Assembly (NCBI GenBank): GCA_965228445.1
Contig: OZ245813.1
Coordinates: 1,426,001-1,490,000, forward strand
Reading direction: 5' to 3'
Source: Thalassobaculum sp965228445
GTDB lineage: Bacteria > Pseudomonadota > Alphaproteobacteria > Thalassobaculales > Thalassobaculaceae
Length of the DNA stretch: 64,000 bases
Shown here: positions 17,461 through 27,709 of the stretch, piece by piece
Layout: each line of letters begins with the position of its first letter
Position numbering within the stretch: position 1 is the stretch's first letter
Program-made: the position numbers and the translations under genes
Notes under the pieces: generated by a model
What the model was told of the DNA's origin: nothing
Database searches by the model: none
The model's input: the letters and a program-made list of their open reading frames with translations, nothing else

Positions 17461-18487
17461 GCCTGGTCGTTCAGGTGGCACGCGGACCACCGGCCCGGCG
17501 CGATCTCCTTCAGCAGCGGCTGTTCGGCCTTGCAGCGCGCATGGGCGTGCGGGCAGCGCGGGTGGAAGTGGCAGCCCGGCGGCGGGTTCAGCGGCGACGG
17601 GATCTCACCCTTCACCGGCACGAACTTGCGCTTGCGGGTGTCGAGCCGCGGCACCTCGGCCAGCAGAGCCTGGGTGTAGGGGTGGTTGGCCGACGAGAAG
17701 ATGTCTTCCGTCCTCGCCATCTCCACCACCCGGCCGAGATACATGATCACCACCCGGTCGGAGAGATGTTCCACCACGCCGAGATCGTGGCTGATGAACA
17801 GGTAGGTGAGGTGGAACTCCTCGCGCAGGCGCATGAACAGGTTCAGCACCTGGGCCTGGATCGACACGTCCAGCGCGGCGACGGACTCGTCGCAGACCAG
17901 GAAGTCCGGGTTCACCGCGAGCGCGCGGGCGATGCCGATACGCTGACGCTGACCACCGGAGAACTGGTGCGGATAGCGCCGGGCATAGGTCGGATCGAGG
18001 CCGACCCGGACCAGCATCTCGGAGACATAGGCCTCCATCCCCTTGGCATCGACCAGGCCGTGCACCTTCGGCGCCTCGCCGACGATGTCCTGCACCCGCA
18101 TGCGCGGGTTCAGCGAGCTCATCGGGTCCTGGAAGATCATCTGAACCTTCAGCGCGGTGTCCCGCGCCTCCGCCGAGGTCTGGGTCGACAGCTCGCGGCC
18201 GCGGAACAGCACGTCGCCCTTGGTCGCCGGGTGCACGCCGGCCACCACGCGGCCCAGGGTGGACTTGCCGCAGCCGGACTCGCCCACCAGCCCGACCACC
18301 TCGCCGTCGGCGATGGTCAGGGAGACGTCGTCGACCGCATGGACGATCTCGTCCTTCAGCCCGGCGCCGAAGATGTTGGCGATTTTGGCGGCGGCATCCA
18401 GCGACTTCACGAAGCGCTTGGAGACGTGGCGCAGTTCGACGATCGGCTTGTCAGCCGTCGGAACGGCGTCATGGTCGGTTGCGGCGC

Positions 18488-18491
<4 letters not shown>
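17457..18491 (-). CDS. dppF: Dipeptide/oligopeptide ABC transporter ATPase, DppF type
   Basis: This 344-residue ATPase has Walker A GLVGESGCGKST near residue 69, signature FSGGQRQRIG, Walker B DFLVCDESVAALD and switch His in LFISHDLGVVEH. The C-terminus has the oligopeptide/dipeptide extension with the CHFHPRCPHAHARC cysteine motif typical of DppD/DppF. In some homologues the cysteine motif binds an iron-sulfur cluster. It is coupled to dppD and to the downstream amidohydrolase by ATGA overlaps. Confidence 0.92.
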
Positions 18492-19504
<1,013 letters not shown>

Positions 19505-19516
19505 CGGTGTCCCCTC

Positions 19517-20476
19517 TTACTTCTGCAGTCGCGGATTGAGCACGTCGCGCAGCCGGTCGCCGACCAGGTTGATGCTCACGATCATGAACAGCAGGGCCAG
19601 CCCCGGAAACACGGTGATCCAGTACTTGCCGCTCATCACGTAGTCGAACCCGTTGGAAATCAGCTTGCCCAGCGACGGCTCGGTCTGCGGCAGGCCGAGC
19701 CCGAGGAACGACAGGGTCGCTTCCAGCGAGATCGCATGCGCGGTCTGCATGGTGCCGACGACGATGATCGGCGCGATGCAGTTCGGCAGCAGATGGCGGA
19801 ACACCACCCGGCCGTTGCTGAGCGCCAGGCAGTTCGCCGCCTCGACATATTCCTTGCGGCGCTCCACCAGGGCCGAGCCGCGGATCGTGCGGGCGTAGTA
19901 GGCCCACTGCACCACCACCAGGGCGGCGATGATCTTGAACACCGCGAAATAGCCGGGCTCGTTCGGTCCGCCCTTGACCACGGCGAGCAGGATCAGCGCC
20001 ACCAGGATCGCCGGGAAGGAGAGCTGCATGTCGACGATGCGCATGATGATCATGTCGGTGCGGCCGCCGAAATAGGCCGCGATCATGCCGAGCGTGCAGC
20101 CCAGGATCAGGGCGATCACGCCGGAGCCGACGCCGACGCCGAGGCTGATGCGCAGCCCGTAGATCATGGCGCTGACCAGGTCGCGGCCGGCGCCGTCGGT
20201 GCCGAGCCAGGCCACCGTGCCGTTGGCCATGGTCTCGCCCGGCGCCAGCAGATTGTCCATGAAGCTGACCGCCGCGAGGTCGTACGGGTCGGTCGGCGCG
20301 ATGAACGGGCCGATCACGGCGATGAAGATCACCAGGATCACGCCGATCGCGCCGATCACGGCGACCGGGCTCTCCATGTAATCCGACAGAATCCGCTTGA
20401 ACGGGCTCTCGACGGCCGCGTCCTTCGGCTTGGCGACGGTCTCTTCGACCGCGGTTTCTTCTTGGATCGCAGTCAT
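19517..20476 (-). CDS. dppC: Dipeptide/oligopeptide ABC transporter permease, DppC type
   Basis: This 319-residue permease has a charged, Glu/Ala-rich cytoplasmic N-terminus of about 35 residues, then six membrane segments. The EAA loop reads KEYVEAANCLALSNGRVVF near residue 215. The N-terminal GPFIAPTDPYDL and GTDGAGRDLVSAMIYG motifs are typical of DppC/OppC. Its ATG at 20476 overlaps the dppB stop by four bases; the frame is open upstream but lacks a family-like start there. Confidence 0.92.
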   Translation of the reverse strand: MTAIQEETAVEETVAKPKDAAVESPFKRILSDYMESPVAVIGAIGVILVIFIAVIGPFIAPTDPYDLAAVSFMDNLLAPGETMANGTVAWLGTDGAGRDLVSAMIYGLRISLGVGVGSGVIALILGCTLGMIAAYFGGRTDMIIMRIVDMQLSFPAILVALILLAVVKGGPNEPGYFAVFKIIAALVVVQWAYYARTIRGSALVERRKEYVEAANCLALSNGRVVFRHLLPNCIAPIIVVGTMQTAHAISLEATLSFLGLGLPQTEPSLGKLISNGFDYVMSGKYWITVFPGLALLFMIVSINLVGDRLRDVLNPRLQK

Positions 20477-21453
20477 GCCTTGATGTCCTGCAAGCGGACC
20501 CGCGGATCGAGCAGCGAATAGCAGATGTCGACCAGCAGATTCAGGAAGACGAACAGCAGCACGATGATCATCAGGTAGGCGACGATCACCGGCCGGTCGA
20601 GAAGGCCGATCGAATCGATCAGCAGCTTGCCGATACCGGGCCACGCGAAGATCGTCTCGGTCACGACGGAGAACGCCACCAGACCGCCGAACTCGAGACC
20701 GAGCACGGTGACGACCGGGATGAGGATGTTCTTGAGCACATGCACGAAGATCACCCGGCGGTCGGTCAGTCCCTTGGCGCGGGCGAATTTGACGTAGTCC
20801 TGGTGCACCACCTCGCGGGTGCCGGCGCGGGCCAGGCGGGTGACCGCCGACAGCTTGAACAGCGCCAGGTTGACCGCCGGCAGCAGCACATGGCTCCAGC
20901 CGTCCAGGGTCAGCAGCGAGGTCGGGAAACCGAGCACGTAGGTGATCTCGTCGCCGCGCCCGGTGGACGGCAGCCAGCCGAGCTGCACCGAGAACAGCAG
21001 GATCATCATGATTCCGACCCAGAAGGTCGGCAGGCTGAACCCGAGGATCGAGCCGGTCATGATCGCCTTGGAATAGGCCGCCTCCGGCCGCAATCCGGCG
21101 ATGACGCCGAGCGGAATGCCGAGCACCACCGAGATCAGCAGGGCGGCGACCGCGAGCTCCATGGTCGCCGGCAGCCGGTCCATGATCAGCTGCAGCGCCG
21201 GCTCGTTGAACACGAAGCTCTCGCCGAGATTGCCCTGGGCCGCCTTCTGCAGGAAGCGCAGATACTGGATATGGAACGGCTTATCGAGGCCGAGGCTCTC
21301 GATGACCGCCTCGCGTTCCGCCTGGTCGGCATCATCCGCCACCAGGATCTCGGTCGGATCTCCCACCAGGAAGACGCCCGAGAACACCAGAAATGACATA
21401 ACCAGGACGACCAGGGCCGCCTGCATCAATCGTCTGATGATGAAGACCGTCAT
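20473..21453 (-). CDS. dppB: Dipeptide/oligopeptide ABC transporter permease, DppB type
   Basis: This 326-residue permease begins MTVFIIRRLMQAALVVLVMS, the normal DppB/OppB opening helix. The DPTEI... extracytoplasmic segment and the EAA-like loop QDYVKFARAKGLTDRRVIF are near residue 210, with DPRVRLQDIKA at the C-terminus. GAGAGG lies seven bases upstream of the ATG at 21453; a GTG at 21456 would add one residue. It follows dppA after a 137-base gap with a strong hairpin. Confidence 0.92.
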   Translation of the reverse strand: MTVFIIRRLMQAALVVLVMSFLVFSGVFLVGDPTEILVADDADQAEREAVIESLGLDKPFHIQYLRFLQKAAQGNLGESFVFNEPALQLIMDRLPATMELAVAALLISVVLGIPLGVIAGLRPEAAYSKAIMTGSILGFSLPTFWVGIMMILLFSVQLGWLPSTGRGDEITYVLGFPTSLLTLDGWSHVLLPAVNLALFKLSAVTRLARAGTREVVHQDYVKFARAKGLTDRRVIFVHVLKNILIPVVTVLGLEFGGLVAFSVVTETIFAWPGIGKLLIDSIGLLDRPVIVAYLMIIVLLFVFLNLLVDICYSLLDPRVRLQDIKA

Positions 21454-21540
21454 CACCGACCTCTCATAATACCTGTCCCGCGACGGGTCTCACATGGACC
21501 CCCGCGGGAGGCAAGTCGAAACGGGGTTCTTTTTGTTATC

Positions 21541-21572
21541 GGATCGCGGCCGACCGGAGCCGGCCGCGATCC
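21541..21572. promoter_or_regulatory. Intercistronic hairpin dppA-dppB
   Basis: GGATCGCGGCCG at 21541-21552 pairs perfectly over 12 bases with CGGCCGCGATCC at 21561-21572, with an 8-base loop. It begins 18 bases after the dppA stop. On the minus-strand transcript the stem is followed by an A-rich, not U-rich, tract. It is thus more likely an mRNA 3-prime stabiliser and partial attenuator separating abundant dppA mRNA from the permease genes. Confidence 0.6.
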
Positions 21573-21590
21573 TCGATTGCAGTCGGGCGA

Positions 21591-23204
21591 TCAGTTCGCC
21601 TTGACCAGGTCGTAGGCCACCGTGCGCTCGTCGGTGCGGGCGTTGTACGCCAGCCCCTTGCGGGTCGCCCAGGTGTTCACCTGGTAGTGCAGCGGGATGA
21701 TGCCCTGGTTCTGACCGATCGAGATGTCGGTCGCCTCCGCCAGCAGCTTGCCGCGCTTCTCGTCGTCGACCGTGGCCAGCGCCTGAGCGATCAGGGCGTC
21801 GACCTTCGGATCGGAGTGACGGCCGCGGTTGGACGCACCCCAGCCCTTTGCCGGGTCGTGGGTCGCCAGCAGCGACTTCAGCGGCGAGGACGCCTCACCG
21901 GTGCCCGAGCCCCAGCCGACCAGCACGAAGCTGAACTCCGGCTCGCCGTCCGCACCCTTGGAGGCGCGCGAGAAGAAGACGTTCTTCGGCATGGTCACGA
22001 CCTTGGTCGGGATACCGGCCGCCGACAGCAACTGGCCGATCGCTTCGCAGATCTTGGCGTCGTTGATGTAGCGGTCGTTCGGACCGTGGATCGTCAGGCC
22101 GAAGCCGTCCGGATAGCCGGCTTCCGCCAGCAGCTTCTTGGCACCGGCGACGTCGTACTTCTCCGGCTTCAGGCTCGGCGAGCGGCCGAAGAAGGTGTCC
22201 GGCAGCAGCTGGCCGGCCGGCAGGGCGACGCCCTCCATGACCCGCTCGACGATGGCCGGGCGGTTGATCATCATGGAGATCGCCTTGCGGACCCGCGGAT
22301 CCATCAGCGGGTTCTTCTCCAGCGGGTTGCCGTCCTTGTCCGTGACGAAGGGCGACTTCTCGCGGAACTGGTCGAGGTGCAGGTAGATGACGCGGTTCGA
22401 CACGCCGTCGCTCAGCGCCACGTCCTTGTTCTTCTCAAGGGTCGCGATGTCCGAAGTCGGGACGTTGTCGATCATGTCCACGTCGCCGGCCAGCAGCGCG
22501 GCGACGCGCGCCGGCTCGGACGGGATGAAGCGGAAGGTGACCTTGTCCCAGGTCTGGGCGAGCGGTCCGACATAGCCGTCGAACTTCTCCATGACGATGC
22601 GGTCGCCCTTCTTCCACTCGACGAACTTGTACGGGCCGGAGCCGATCGCCGCGGTGCCGTCGTTGAAGTCGCTCGCCTGGATGCCCTTGTTAGCGTCGGC
22701 GCTGCCGGTGCCCTTGGCCTCCGACGACATGATCATCACGGTGGTCAGGTCGTTCGGCATCAGCGGATAGGGTTCATCCGTCATGATGTGCAGGGTCAGA
22801 TCGTCCACCTTCTTCAGGGTCTTGCCCTTGGTGTAGATCCGGAACGACGAGTTACCCCCGGTATAGCCGTCCGCCCGCTCGAAGGAATAAATCACGTCGT
22901 CGACGGTCAGATCGGTACCGTCATGGAACTTCAGGCCCGGACGCAGCTTGAATTCCCAGGTCGTGTCGTCCAGCGCCTTGTACGACTCGGCGATGCTGGG
23001 AATGATCTGCTGGTTCGGGTCGAAATCGACCAGGCGCGCGAAGACGTGCCCGATGATCGCGTTGTTCGGGCCCAGGTTATGGAAATACGGGTCCATGGAC
23101 GACGGCTCCGAACGGACGCCGATCGTAATGTCCTCGGCCATCGCCGGGCCGGCCAAGGCCGCCATCGCGACCGCCGTAACCCCCAGCCGACGAATAAAAC
23201 TCAT
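21591..23204 (-). CDS. dppA: Dipeptide/oligopeptide ABC transporter substrate-binding protein
   Basis: This 537-residue family-5 solute-binding protein has a Sec signal peptide at residues 1-23 (ending GPAMA) followed by EDITIGVRSEPSSMDPYFHN, the usual N-terminal strand. Further family marks are WEFKLRPGLKFHDGTDLT near residue 80, SGPYKFVEWKKGDRIVMEKF, and a C-terminal GIIPLHYQVNTWA. GGAGGCAGGG precedes the ATG. The frame runs open upstream, but that part has no signal peptide. It delivers peptides or peptide-like ligands, possibly acylated or cyclic amides given the neighbouring deacylases. Ligand choice is inferred from context only. Confidence 0.92.
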   Translation of the reverse strand: MSFIRRLGVTAVAMAALAGPAMAEDITIGVRSEPSSMDPYFHNLGPNNAIIGHVFARLVDFDPNQQIIPSIAESYKALDDTTWEFKLRPGLKFHDGTDLTVDDVIYSFERADGYTGGNSSFRIYTKGKTLKKVDDLTLHIMTDEPYPLMPNDLTTVMIMSSEAKGTGSADANKGIQASDFNDGTAAIGSGPYKFVEWKKGDRIVMEKFDGYVGPLAQTWDKVTFRFIPSEPARVAALLAGDVDMIDNVPTSDIATLEKNKDVALSDGVSNRVIYLHLDQFREKSPFVTDKDGNPLEKNPLMDPRVRKAISMMINRPAIVERVMEGVALPAGQLLPDTFFGRSPSLKPEKYDVAGAKKLLAEAGYPDGFGLTIHGPNDRYINDAKICEAIGQLLSAAGIPTKVVTMPKNVFFSRASKGADGEPEFSFVLVGWGSGTGEASSPLKSLLATHDPAKGWGASNRGRHSDPKVDALIAQALATVDDEKRGKLLAEATDISIGQNQGIIPLHYQVNTWATRKGLAYNARTDERTVAYDLVKAN

Positions 23205-23513
23205 CCCTGCCTCCATCTCTGCATTGGGATTGTTTGGCATGCGCAGTCGTGTCGTTGCACGCGCGAAGCCGTGAGCATGGCGGAAACGACCGCCGCATAC
23301 AATCCCGACGGCACCCAAAAATACCGCCCGCGCCGGGAAAAAGCCCGGGGGCCGGCTCGTTGTCCTATGGCGTTCGTTTCGGCCTTGGCATAGCCTGAAT
23401 CCGGCGCTGTCCCCGCGCCGCGCCCGCTCGCCCCCCGTCGACCACAACAGCCAGACAGTGATGTCCCCTGCCCCGATCGAGCGGTCCCCCGGAACACCCC
23501 ACGGGGCGACTGC
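23205..23513. other. Gene-free divergent region between dppA and the AstE-like gene
   Basis: These 309 bases presumably hold the dppA promoter and perhaps that of the plus-strand gene. I see a short imperfect stem (CCGGGAAAAAGCCCGG near 23334) and T/A-richer patches near 23317-23345. There is no operator or sigma-70 pair I would defend and no coding signal. Confidence 0.4.
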
Positions 23514-24485
23514 GTGACCGTCTGCGGCTCCTCCACCGCCGGATCCTGGCCCGTCGAGCTTCCGGCCCCGGATATCGAGCGCTGGCGCGCCGGCAATACC
23601 GGCATTCCGTTCTTCACCACCCTGGAGTCGGGCCGGCCCGGACCGCATGTGATGGTGACCGCCGTCACCCACGGCAACGAGCTGTGCGGCGCCATCGTGC
23701 TCGACCGCTTTCTCGCCTCGGGCCAGGTGCCGCGCGCCGGCCGGCTGACCCTCGGCTTCGGCAACGTCGCCGCCTACCGTGCCTTCGACCCGGCCTATCC
23801 CAGCCTGTCGCGCTTCGTCGACGAGGACATGAACCGGATCTGGGACCGGGCCACGCTGGAGGGCCCCCGCTCCTCGGTGGAACTCGCCCGCGCCCGCGCC
23901 ATCCGCCCGCTGCTCGACACCGCCGACCTGCTGCTCGACATCCACTCCATGTCGAACCCGGTGGAGCCGCTGATGCTGGCCGGAGCCTGCGACAAGGGCG
24001 TGGCCCTGGCCCGCCGGGTCGGCACCCCGGCCTCCATCGTGGTCGATGCCGGCCATGCGGCCGGGGCTCGAATGCGCGACTACGGTTTCTTCGCCGAGCC
24101 CGGCGACCCGCGCGCCGCCCTGCTGCTGGAGGCAGGACAGCACTGGGCCGCCGGCACCCTGCCGGTCGCCCAGGAGGCGTTCGACCGGTTCCTGGTCGCC
24201 GCCGGCAGCCTGGCGCCGCAGGACGTTCCCGCCGCCCACCGCGCGCCGCCACCGCCCCAGCGCATCATCCAGGTCACCGAGACTGTCACCGTGCAGGGCA
24301 AGAGCTTCTCCTTCGTCGAGCCGTATCTCGGCATGGAGGAGATCGCGGCCGCCGGCACGGTGCTCGGCCATGACGACGGCGTTCCGGTGGTCACGCCCTA
24401 TGACAACTGCATTCTGATCATGCCGTCGCGCCGCCTGTCGGCCGGCCAGACGGCGGTACGCCTGGGACGGGTGGTCGATGACTGA
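23514..24485 (+). CDS. Succinylglutamate desuccinylase/aspartoacylase family deacylase
   Basis: This 323-residue zinc carboxypeptidase-like enzyme has metal ligands in VTHGNELCGA (His53 and Glu56) and His144 in LLDIHSMSNP. The conserved FVDEDMNRIW lies between them near 101-110. A C-terminal beta domain carries the family GMEEIAAAGTVLGHDDG. Members cleave N-acyl amino acids (AstE, AspA) or modify peptides. The start is GTG 23514; no ATG is better placed. It overlaps the next membrane-protein gene by eight bases, so the two form an operon. With the M20, HyuAB and formylglutamate-type enzymes, it adds a fourth amide-cleaving activity in one district. Confidence 0.85.
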   Translation: MTVCGSSTAGSWPVELPAPDIERWRAGNTGIPFFTTLESGRPGPHVMVTAVTHGNELCGAIVLDRFLASGQVPRAGRLTLGFGNVAAYRAFDPAYPSLSRFVDEDMNRIWDRATLEGPRSSVELARARAIRPLLDTADLLLDIHSMSNPVEPLMLAGACDKGVALARRVGTPASIVVDAGHAAGARMRDYGFFAEPGDPRAALLLEAGQHWAAGTLPVAQEAFDRFLVAAGSLAPQDVPAAHRAPPPPQRIIQVTETVTVQGKSFSFVEPYLGMEEIAAAGTVLGHDDGVPVVTPYDNCILIMPSRRLSAGQTAVRLGRVVDD

Positions 24486-25620
24486 CAGAGACGGCAAGCC
24501 CTCCTCCGGGTCCGACGACGACGACCTGATCCCCGAGGAGACACCGGGCAAGCCGGGCGGCGACAAGATGACCACCGGCCGGCCGCGCGGCTCCATGCTC
24601 CTGGCGCTGGCGATCGGCGCCGTCGGCGGGCTGGTCTTCGCCTGGGCGCAGCTGCCGCTGCCCTGGATGATGGGGGCGATGGTCGCCACCACGGTCGCCT
24701 CGGTGGCCGGTGCCAATATCCGCATCGACTTCCGGCTGCGCACGGCGATGATCGCCATCCTCGGCGTCATGCTGGGCAGCGCGTTCCGGCCGGAGCTCAT
24801 CGACCGGGCCGGGGAATGGGCGGTGTCCATCGCCGGTCTGCTGGTCTACGCCATCACCGCCGGCGCGCTGGTGACCTGGTACTTCCGCAAGGTCGGCGGC
24901 TACGACGCCGTCACCTCCTATTTCGCGTCGTCGCCGGGCGGGCTCAACGAGATGGTGCTCGTGGGCCGGGCCATGGGCGGCGACGACCGGGTGATCGCGC
25001 TGACCCACTCCGCCCGCATCCTGCTGGTGGTGATGACCATCCCGTTCGTGTTCCGGATCTTCGCCGACTACACCCCGTCGGGCACCCTGCTGCCGCCCGG
25101 CGGCGGCCTCGACATGGCGCTGCAGGACTGGGCGATCCTCGGCGGCTGCGCGGTGGTCGGCGTGCTGCTCGGCAAGCTGCTGCGCATCCCGGCCTCGTTC
25201 CTGGTCGGGCCGATGGCGGTGTCGGGCATCATCCACCTGGCCGGCGTCACCGAGGCGAGCCCGCCGAGCCTGCTGGTCGCCTGCGCCCAGGTGGTGATGG
25301 GCACCGGCATCGGCTGCCGCTTCGCCGGCACGCCGGTGCGCGAGATCTACCGGATCGTGAAGATCTCCATCGGCTCGACGATCATCCTGATGGTGTTCGG
25401 CGTGCTGTTCGGCCTGGCGTTGGAGCAGGTCACCGACGTGCCCTGGTTCGTGCTGGTCCTGGCCTACGCCCCGGGCGGCCTGGCGGAGATGAGCCTGATC
25501 GCCCTGGCCCTCGGCCGCGACGTCGCCTTCGTGGCCACCCACCACATCTTCCGCATCGGCTTCATCGTGATCCTGGCCCCGGCGGCGTTCCGGCTGATGC
25601 GCCGCGGCGGCAAGAGCTAG
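24478..25620 (+). CDS. AbrB family membrane protein (putative transporter)
   Basis: This 380-residue protein has an acidic, Gly/Asp-rich cytoplasmic tail of about 35 residues and then roughly ten hydrophobic segments. Two related halves carry the PF05145 duplication: LPLPWMMGAMVAT with SSPGGLNEMVLVGRAMGGD in the first, and IPASFLVGPMAVSG with YAPGGLAEMSLIALALGRD in the second. Databases often name this group AbrB family transcriptional regulator, but it is membrane-embedded and more like a transporter. It overlaps the deacylase gene by eight bases, so it may import or export that enzyme's substrate. Its 3-prime end overlaps the convergent PAP2 gene by 59 bases. Confidence 0.85.
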   Translation: MTDRDGKPSSGSDDDDLIPEETPGKPGGDKMTTGRPRGSMLLALAIGAVGGLVFAWAQLPLPWMMGAMVATTVASVAGANIRIDFRLRTAMIAILGVMLGSAFRPELIDRAGEWAVSIAGLLVYAITAGALVTWYFRKVGGYDAVTSYFASSPGGLNEMVLVGRAMGGDDRVIALTHSARILLVVMTIPFVFRIFADYTPSGTLLPPGGGLDMALQDWAILGGCAVVGVLLGKLLRIPASFLVGPMAVSGIIHLAGVTEASPPSLLVACAQVVMGTGIGCRFAGTPVREIYRIVKISIGSTIILMVFGVLFGLALEQVTDVPWFVLVLAYAPGGLAEMSLIALALGRDVAFVATHHIFRIGFIVILAPAAFRLMRRGGKS

Positions 25621-26335
25621 CGCCCGCAGCTCCGGCGCGCCGGCGCACGACCACCTGGAAGCCCAGCCAGCTCAGCGCCGCCCAGGAGGCGCCGATCATC
25701 CACCCCGCCGCCACGTCGGTCGGGTAGTGCACGCCCAGATAGACCCGGCTGATGCCGACGATCACGGCCAGCACGGCGGCACAGGCATAGGCGAAGATCC
25801 GCAGCCGCTGGTTCTCGGTCGCCGCCGCCAGGCAGGCCCCCAGGGTCAGGAACGTCACCGCCGACATGGTCGCATGGCCGGACGGGAAGCTCGAGGTGAA
25901 CACCTGCACCACCCCGGTAAGATCCGGCCGGGGCCGGTCGATGATGATCTTCAGGGCCGAACTCAACGCCGTGCCGCCGGCGATGGCGAGCACCAGATAG
26001 GCGGCGGTCTCCCGGCGCCGCAGGATCAGCAGGATCGACGCCACCACGAAGACCAGAAGAAACAGCAGGGTGAAACTGCCGAGCGCCGTGACATCCCGGG
26101 CCGCCTCGAACACCCAGTGCGGCCCGATCGCCACGGTGGGATCGCCGTCCACCCGGAACAGCATCAGCACCGCCCGGTCGAACGCCTGGGTCTCGCCCTC
26201 CCCGACCTCGCTGGTCAGCACGCCGAAGCCGTAGAGCAGGAGCGCGGAGCCCAGCAGCAACCAGTGACGCCGGGCCTCCGTTGCGGCGCGGCGCAGGAGG
26301 CTGCGGGCGGACAGGGCGTTGGGAAAGAGCGTCAT
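25562..26335 (-). CDS. PAP2 family membrane phosphatase
   Basis: This 257-residue membrane protein has about five or six helices and the three PAP2 motifs. Motif 1 is K129 plus DRPRP at 133-137, motif 2 is SSFPSGH at 148-154, and motif 3 is SRVYLGVHYPTD at 196-207, with the catalytic His154 and His203. Such enzymes dephosphorylate lipid phosphates such as undecaprenyl pyrophosphate or phosphatidate at the periplasmic face. The last 25 residues (RRRAGAAGASSCRRG...) are a low-complexity tail encoded opposite the end of the AbrB-type gene. That overlap of 59 bases could mean an earlier stop was lost. Confidence 0.88.
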   Translation of the reverse strand: MTLFPNALSARSLLRRAATEARRHWLLLGSALLLYGFGVLTSEVGEGETQAFDRAVLMLFRVDGDPTVAIGPHWVFEAARDVTALGSFTLLFLLVFVVASILLILRRRETAAYLVLAIAGGTALSSALKIIIDRPRPDLTGVVQVFTSSFPSGHATMSAVTFLTLGACLAAATENQRLRIFAYACAAVLAVIVGISRVYLGVHYPTDVAAGWMIGASWAALSWLGFQVVVRRRAGAAGASSCRRGASAGTPPGPGSR

Positions 26336-26455
26336 GCGGATCTCCGGACGGGCGCGCCCCCGGCGGAACGGGGCAATGCACTGCTAACACGTCGGTAGCT
26401 TCATGGTTGCCTTCCCCACCTGCTACGCTCCCCGAAAAATGCCAGGGAGGCCTCC

Positions 26456-27595
26456 ATGAAGATCACCGCCATCCGCGCCCACGTGCTGGAGGCGCCCATC
26501 GCCGACCGGTTCGCGTTCAGCCAGGCCTGGGTCGACCGGCGCGTCGGACTGGTCGTCGAGGTGGAGACCGATGCCGGGATCACCGGCTGGGGCGACGGCT
26601 ACGGGCCGCCCTGGGCGCTGGCCACGGTGATCGAAAAGCTCTACGCCCCGCGGCTGATCGGCCGCTCGCCCCTGGCCGGAGACGCGCTGTGGGAGGAGCT
26701 GTACAACGCCCTGCGCGACCACGGTCAGCGCGGTGTGCCGGTCCAGGCGCTGTCGGCGATCGACATCGCGCTGTGGGATTTGCGGGGCAAGCATTTCGAC
26801 GCGCCGGTGCATGTGCTGATGGGAGGGCCGGTGCGGTCCAGCGTGCGGGCCTACGCCACCGGGCTGTACCGGCGCAGCGACGACAGGGCCGAGAACCACC
26901 GCCTGCTGGCCGCGGAGGCGCGGGGCTATCTCGACGCCGGCTTCACCGCGATGAAGACCAAGGTCGGCTTCGGCTTCGCCGACGATATCGCCCTGGTGGA
27001 GATACTGCGGGAAACCATCGGCGGCGGGACCGAGCTGTTCGTCGACGCCAACCACGGCTGCGACCGGGTGCAGGCGGCCCGACTCGCGCGGGCCATGGAG
27101 CCGCTGGACATCGGCTGGTTCGAGGAGCCGGTGGCGCCGGAGGACCTGGAGGGCTATGCCGGGCTGCGGTCCCGCACCACCATCCCCGTCGCCGGCGGCG
27201 AGTGTTCCTTCACCCGCCACGACTTCCGCCGCATCCTGGAGGCCGGGGCGATGGACGTGATCCAGCCGGACACCGCCTCCTGCGGCGGGCTGACCGAGGC
27301 CAAGCGGATCGCCGACATGGCCTGGACCCACGGCACCCGCTACAACCCGCATGTCTGGGGCACCGGGATCGGACTGGCGGCGGCGATGCAGCTTCTCGCC
27401 GTGCTGCCGACCACCGCCCCCGCCTTCGGCGCCCACCATCCGCTGCTGGAATACGACAGCACCCCCCACCCGTTCCGCCAGGACCTGCTGGTGGAGCCGG
27501 TGCGGGTCGAGGACGGCATCGCCTATGTCCCGGACGGCCCCGGTCTCGGCGTGGAGGTGCGGCGCGAGGTCCTGGACCGCTGGCGGGTGAACTGA
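26456..27595 (+). CDS. Mandelate racemase/muconate lactonizing family enzyme
   Basis: This 379-residue enolase-superfamily protein has its capping domain in residues 1-125 and a barrel bearing all catalytic positions. KTK is at 167-169, metal ligands are Asp197 (FVDANHG), Glu223 (WFEEPV) and Glu249 (GGEC), with Asp272 and His299 (NPHVWG). The KxK plus His/Asp dyad marks the mandelate racemase subgroup, whose members act as acid-sugar dehydratases, racemases or lactone cycloisomerases such as galactarolactone cycloisomerase. GGGAGG precedes the ATG. It is not evidently in an operon and the substrate is unknown. Confidence 0.88.
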   Translation: MKITAIRAHVLEAPIADRFAFSQAWVDRRVGLVVEVETDAGITGWGDGYGPPWALATVIEKLYAPRLIGRSPLAGDALWEELYNALRDHGQRGVPVQALSAIDIALWDLRGKHFDAPVHVLMGGPVRSSVRAYATGLYRRSDDRAENHRLLAAEARGYLDAGFTAMKTKVGFGFADDIALVEILRETIGGGTELFVDANHGCDRVQAARLARAMEPLDIGWFEEPVAPEDLEGYAGLRSRTTIPVAGGECSFTRHDFRRILEAGAMDVIQPDTASCGGLTEAKRIADMAWTHGTRYNPHVWGTGIGLAAAMQLLAVLPTTAPAFGAHHPLLEYDSTPHPFRQDLLVEPVRVEDGIAYVPDGPGLGVEVRREVLDRWRVN

Positions 27596-27709
27596 ACCGG
27601 GGGCCAGCGCTGTGGTGCGGGCGTGTCCCGCGCTATAGGGTTCACCCGGACCGCCCGGTGATCGCCATCCCGCGGTCCCGCCTCTTCCGCCTGAACCCTG
27701 CGAGCGCCC

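Noticed and set aside
21687..23393. Long plus-strand frame opposite dppA
   Set aside because: It is antisense to a complete family-5 binding protein and shows no recognisable domain.
24478..25620. AbrB-type DNA-binding regulator
   Set aside because: The name is a database legacy; the protein is a ten-helix membrane protein with a duplicated PF05145 pattern and no DNA-binding motif.
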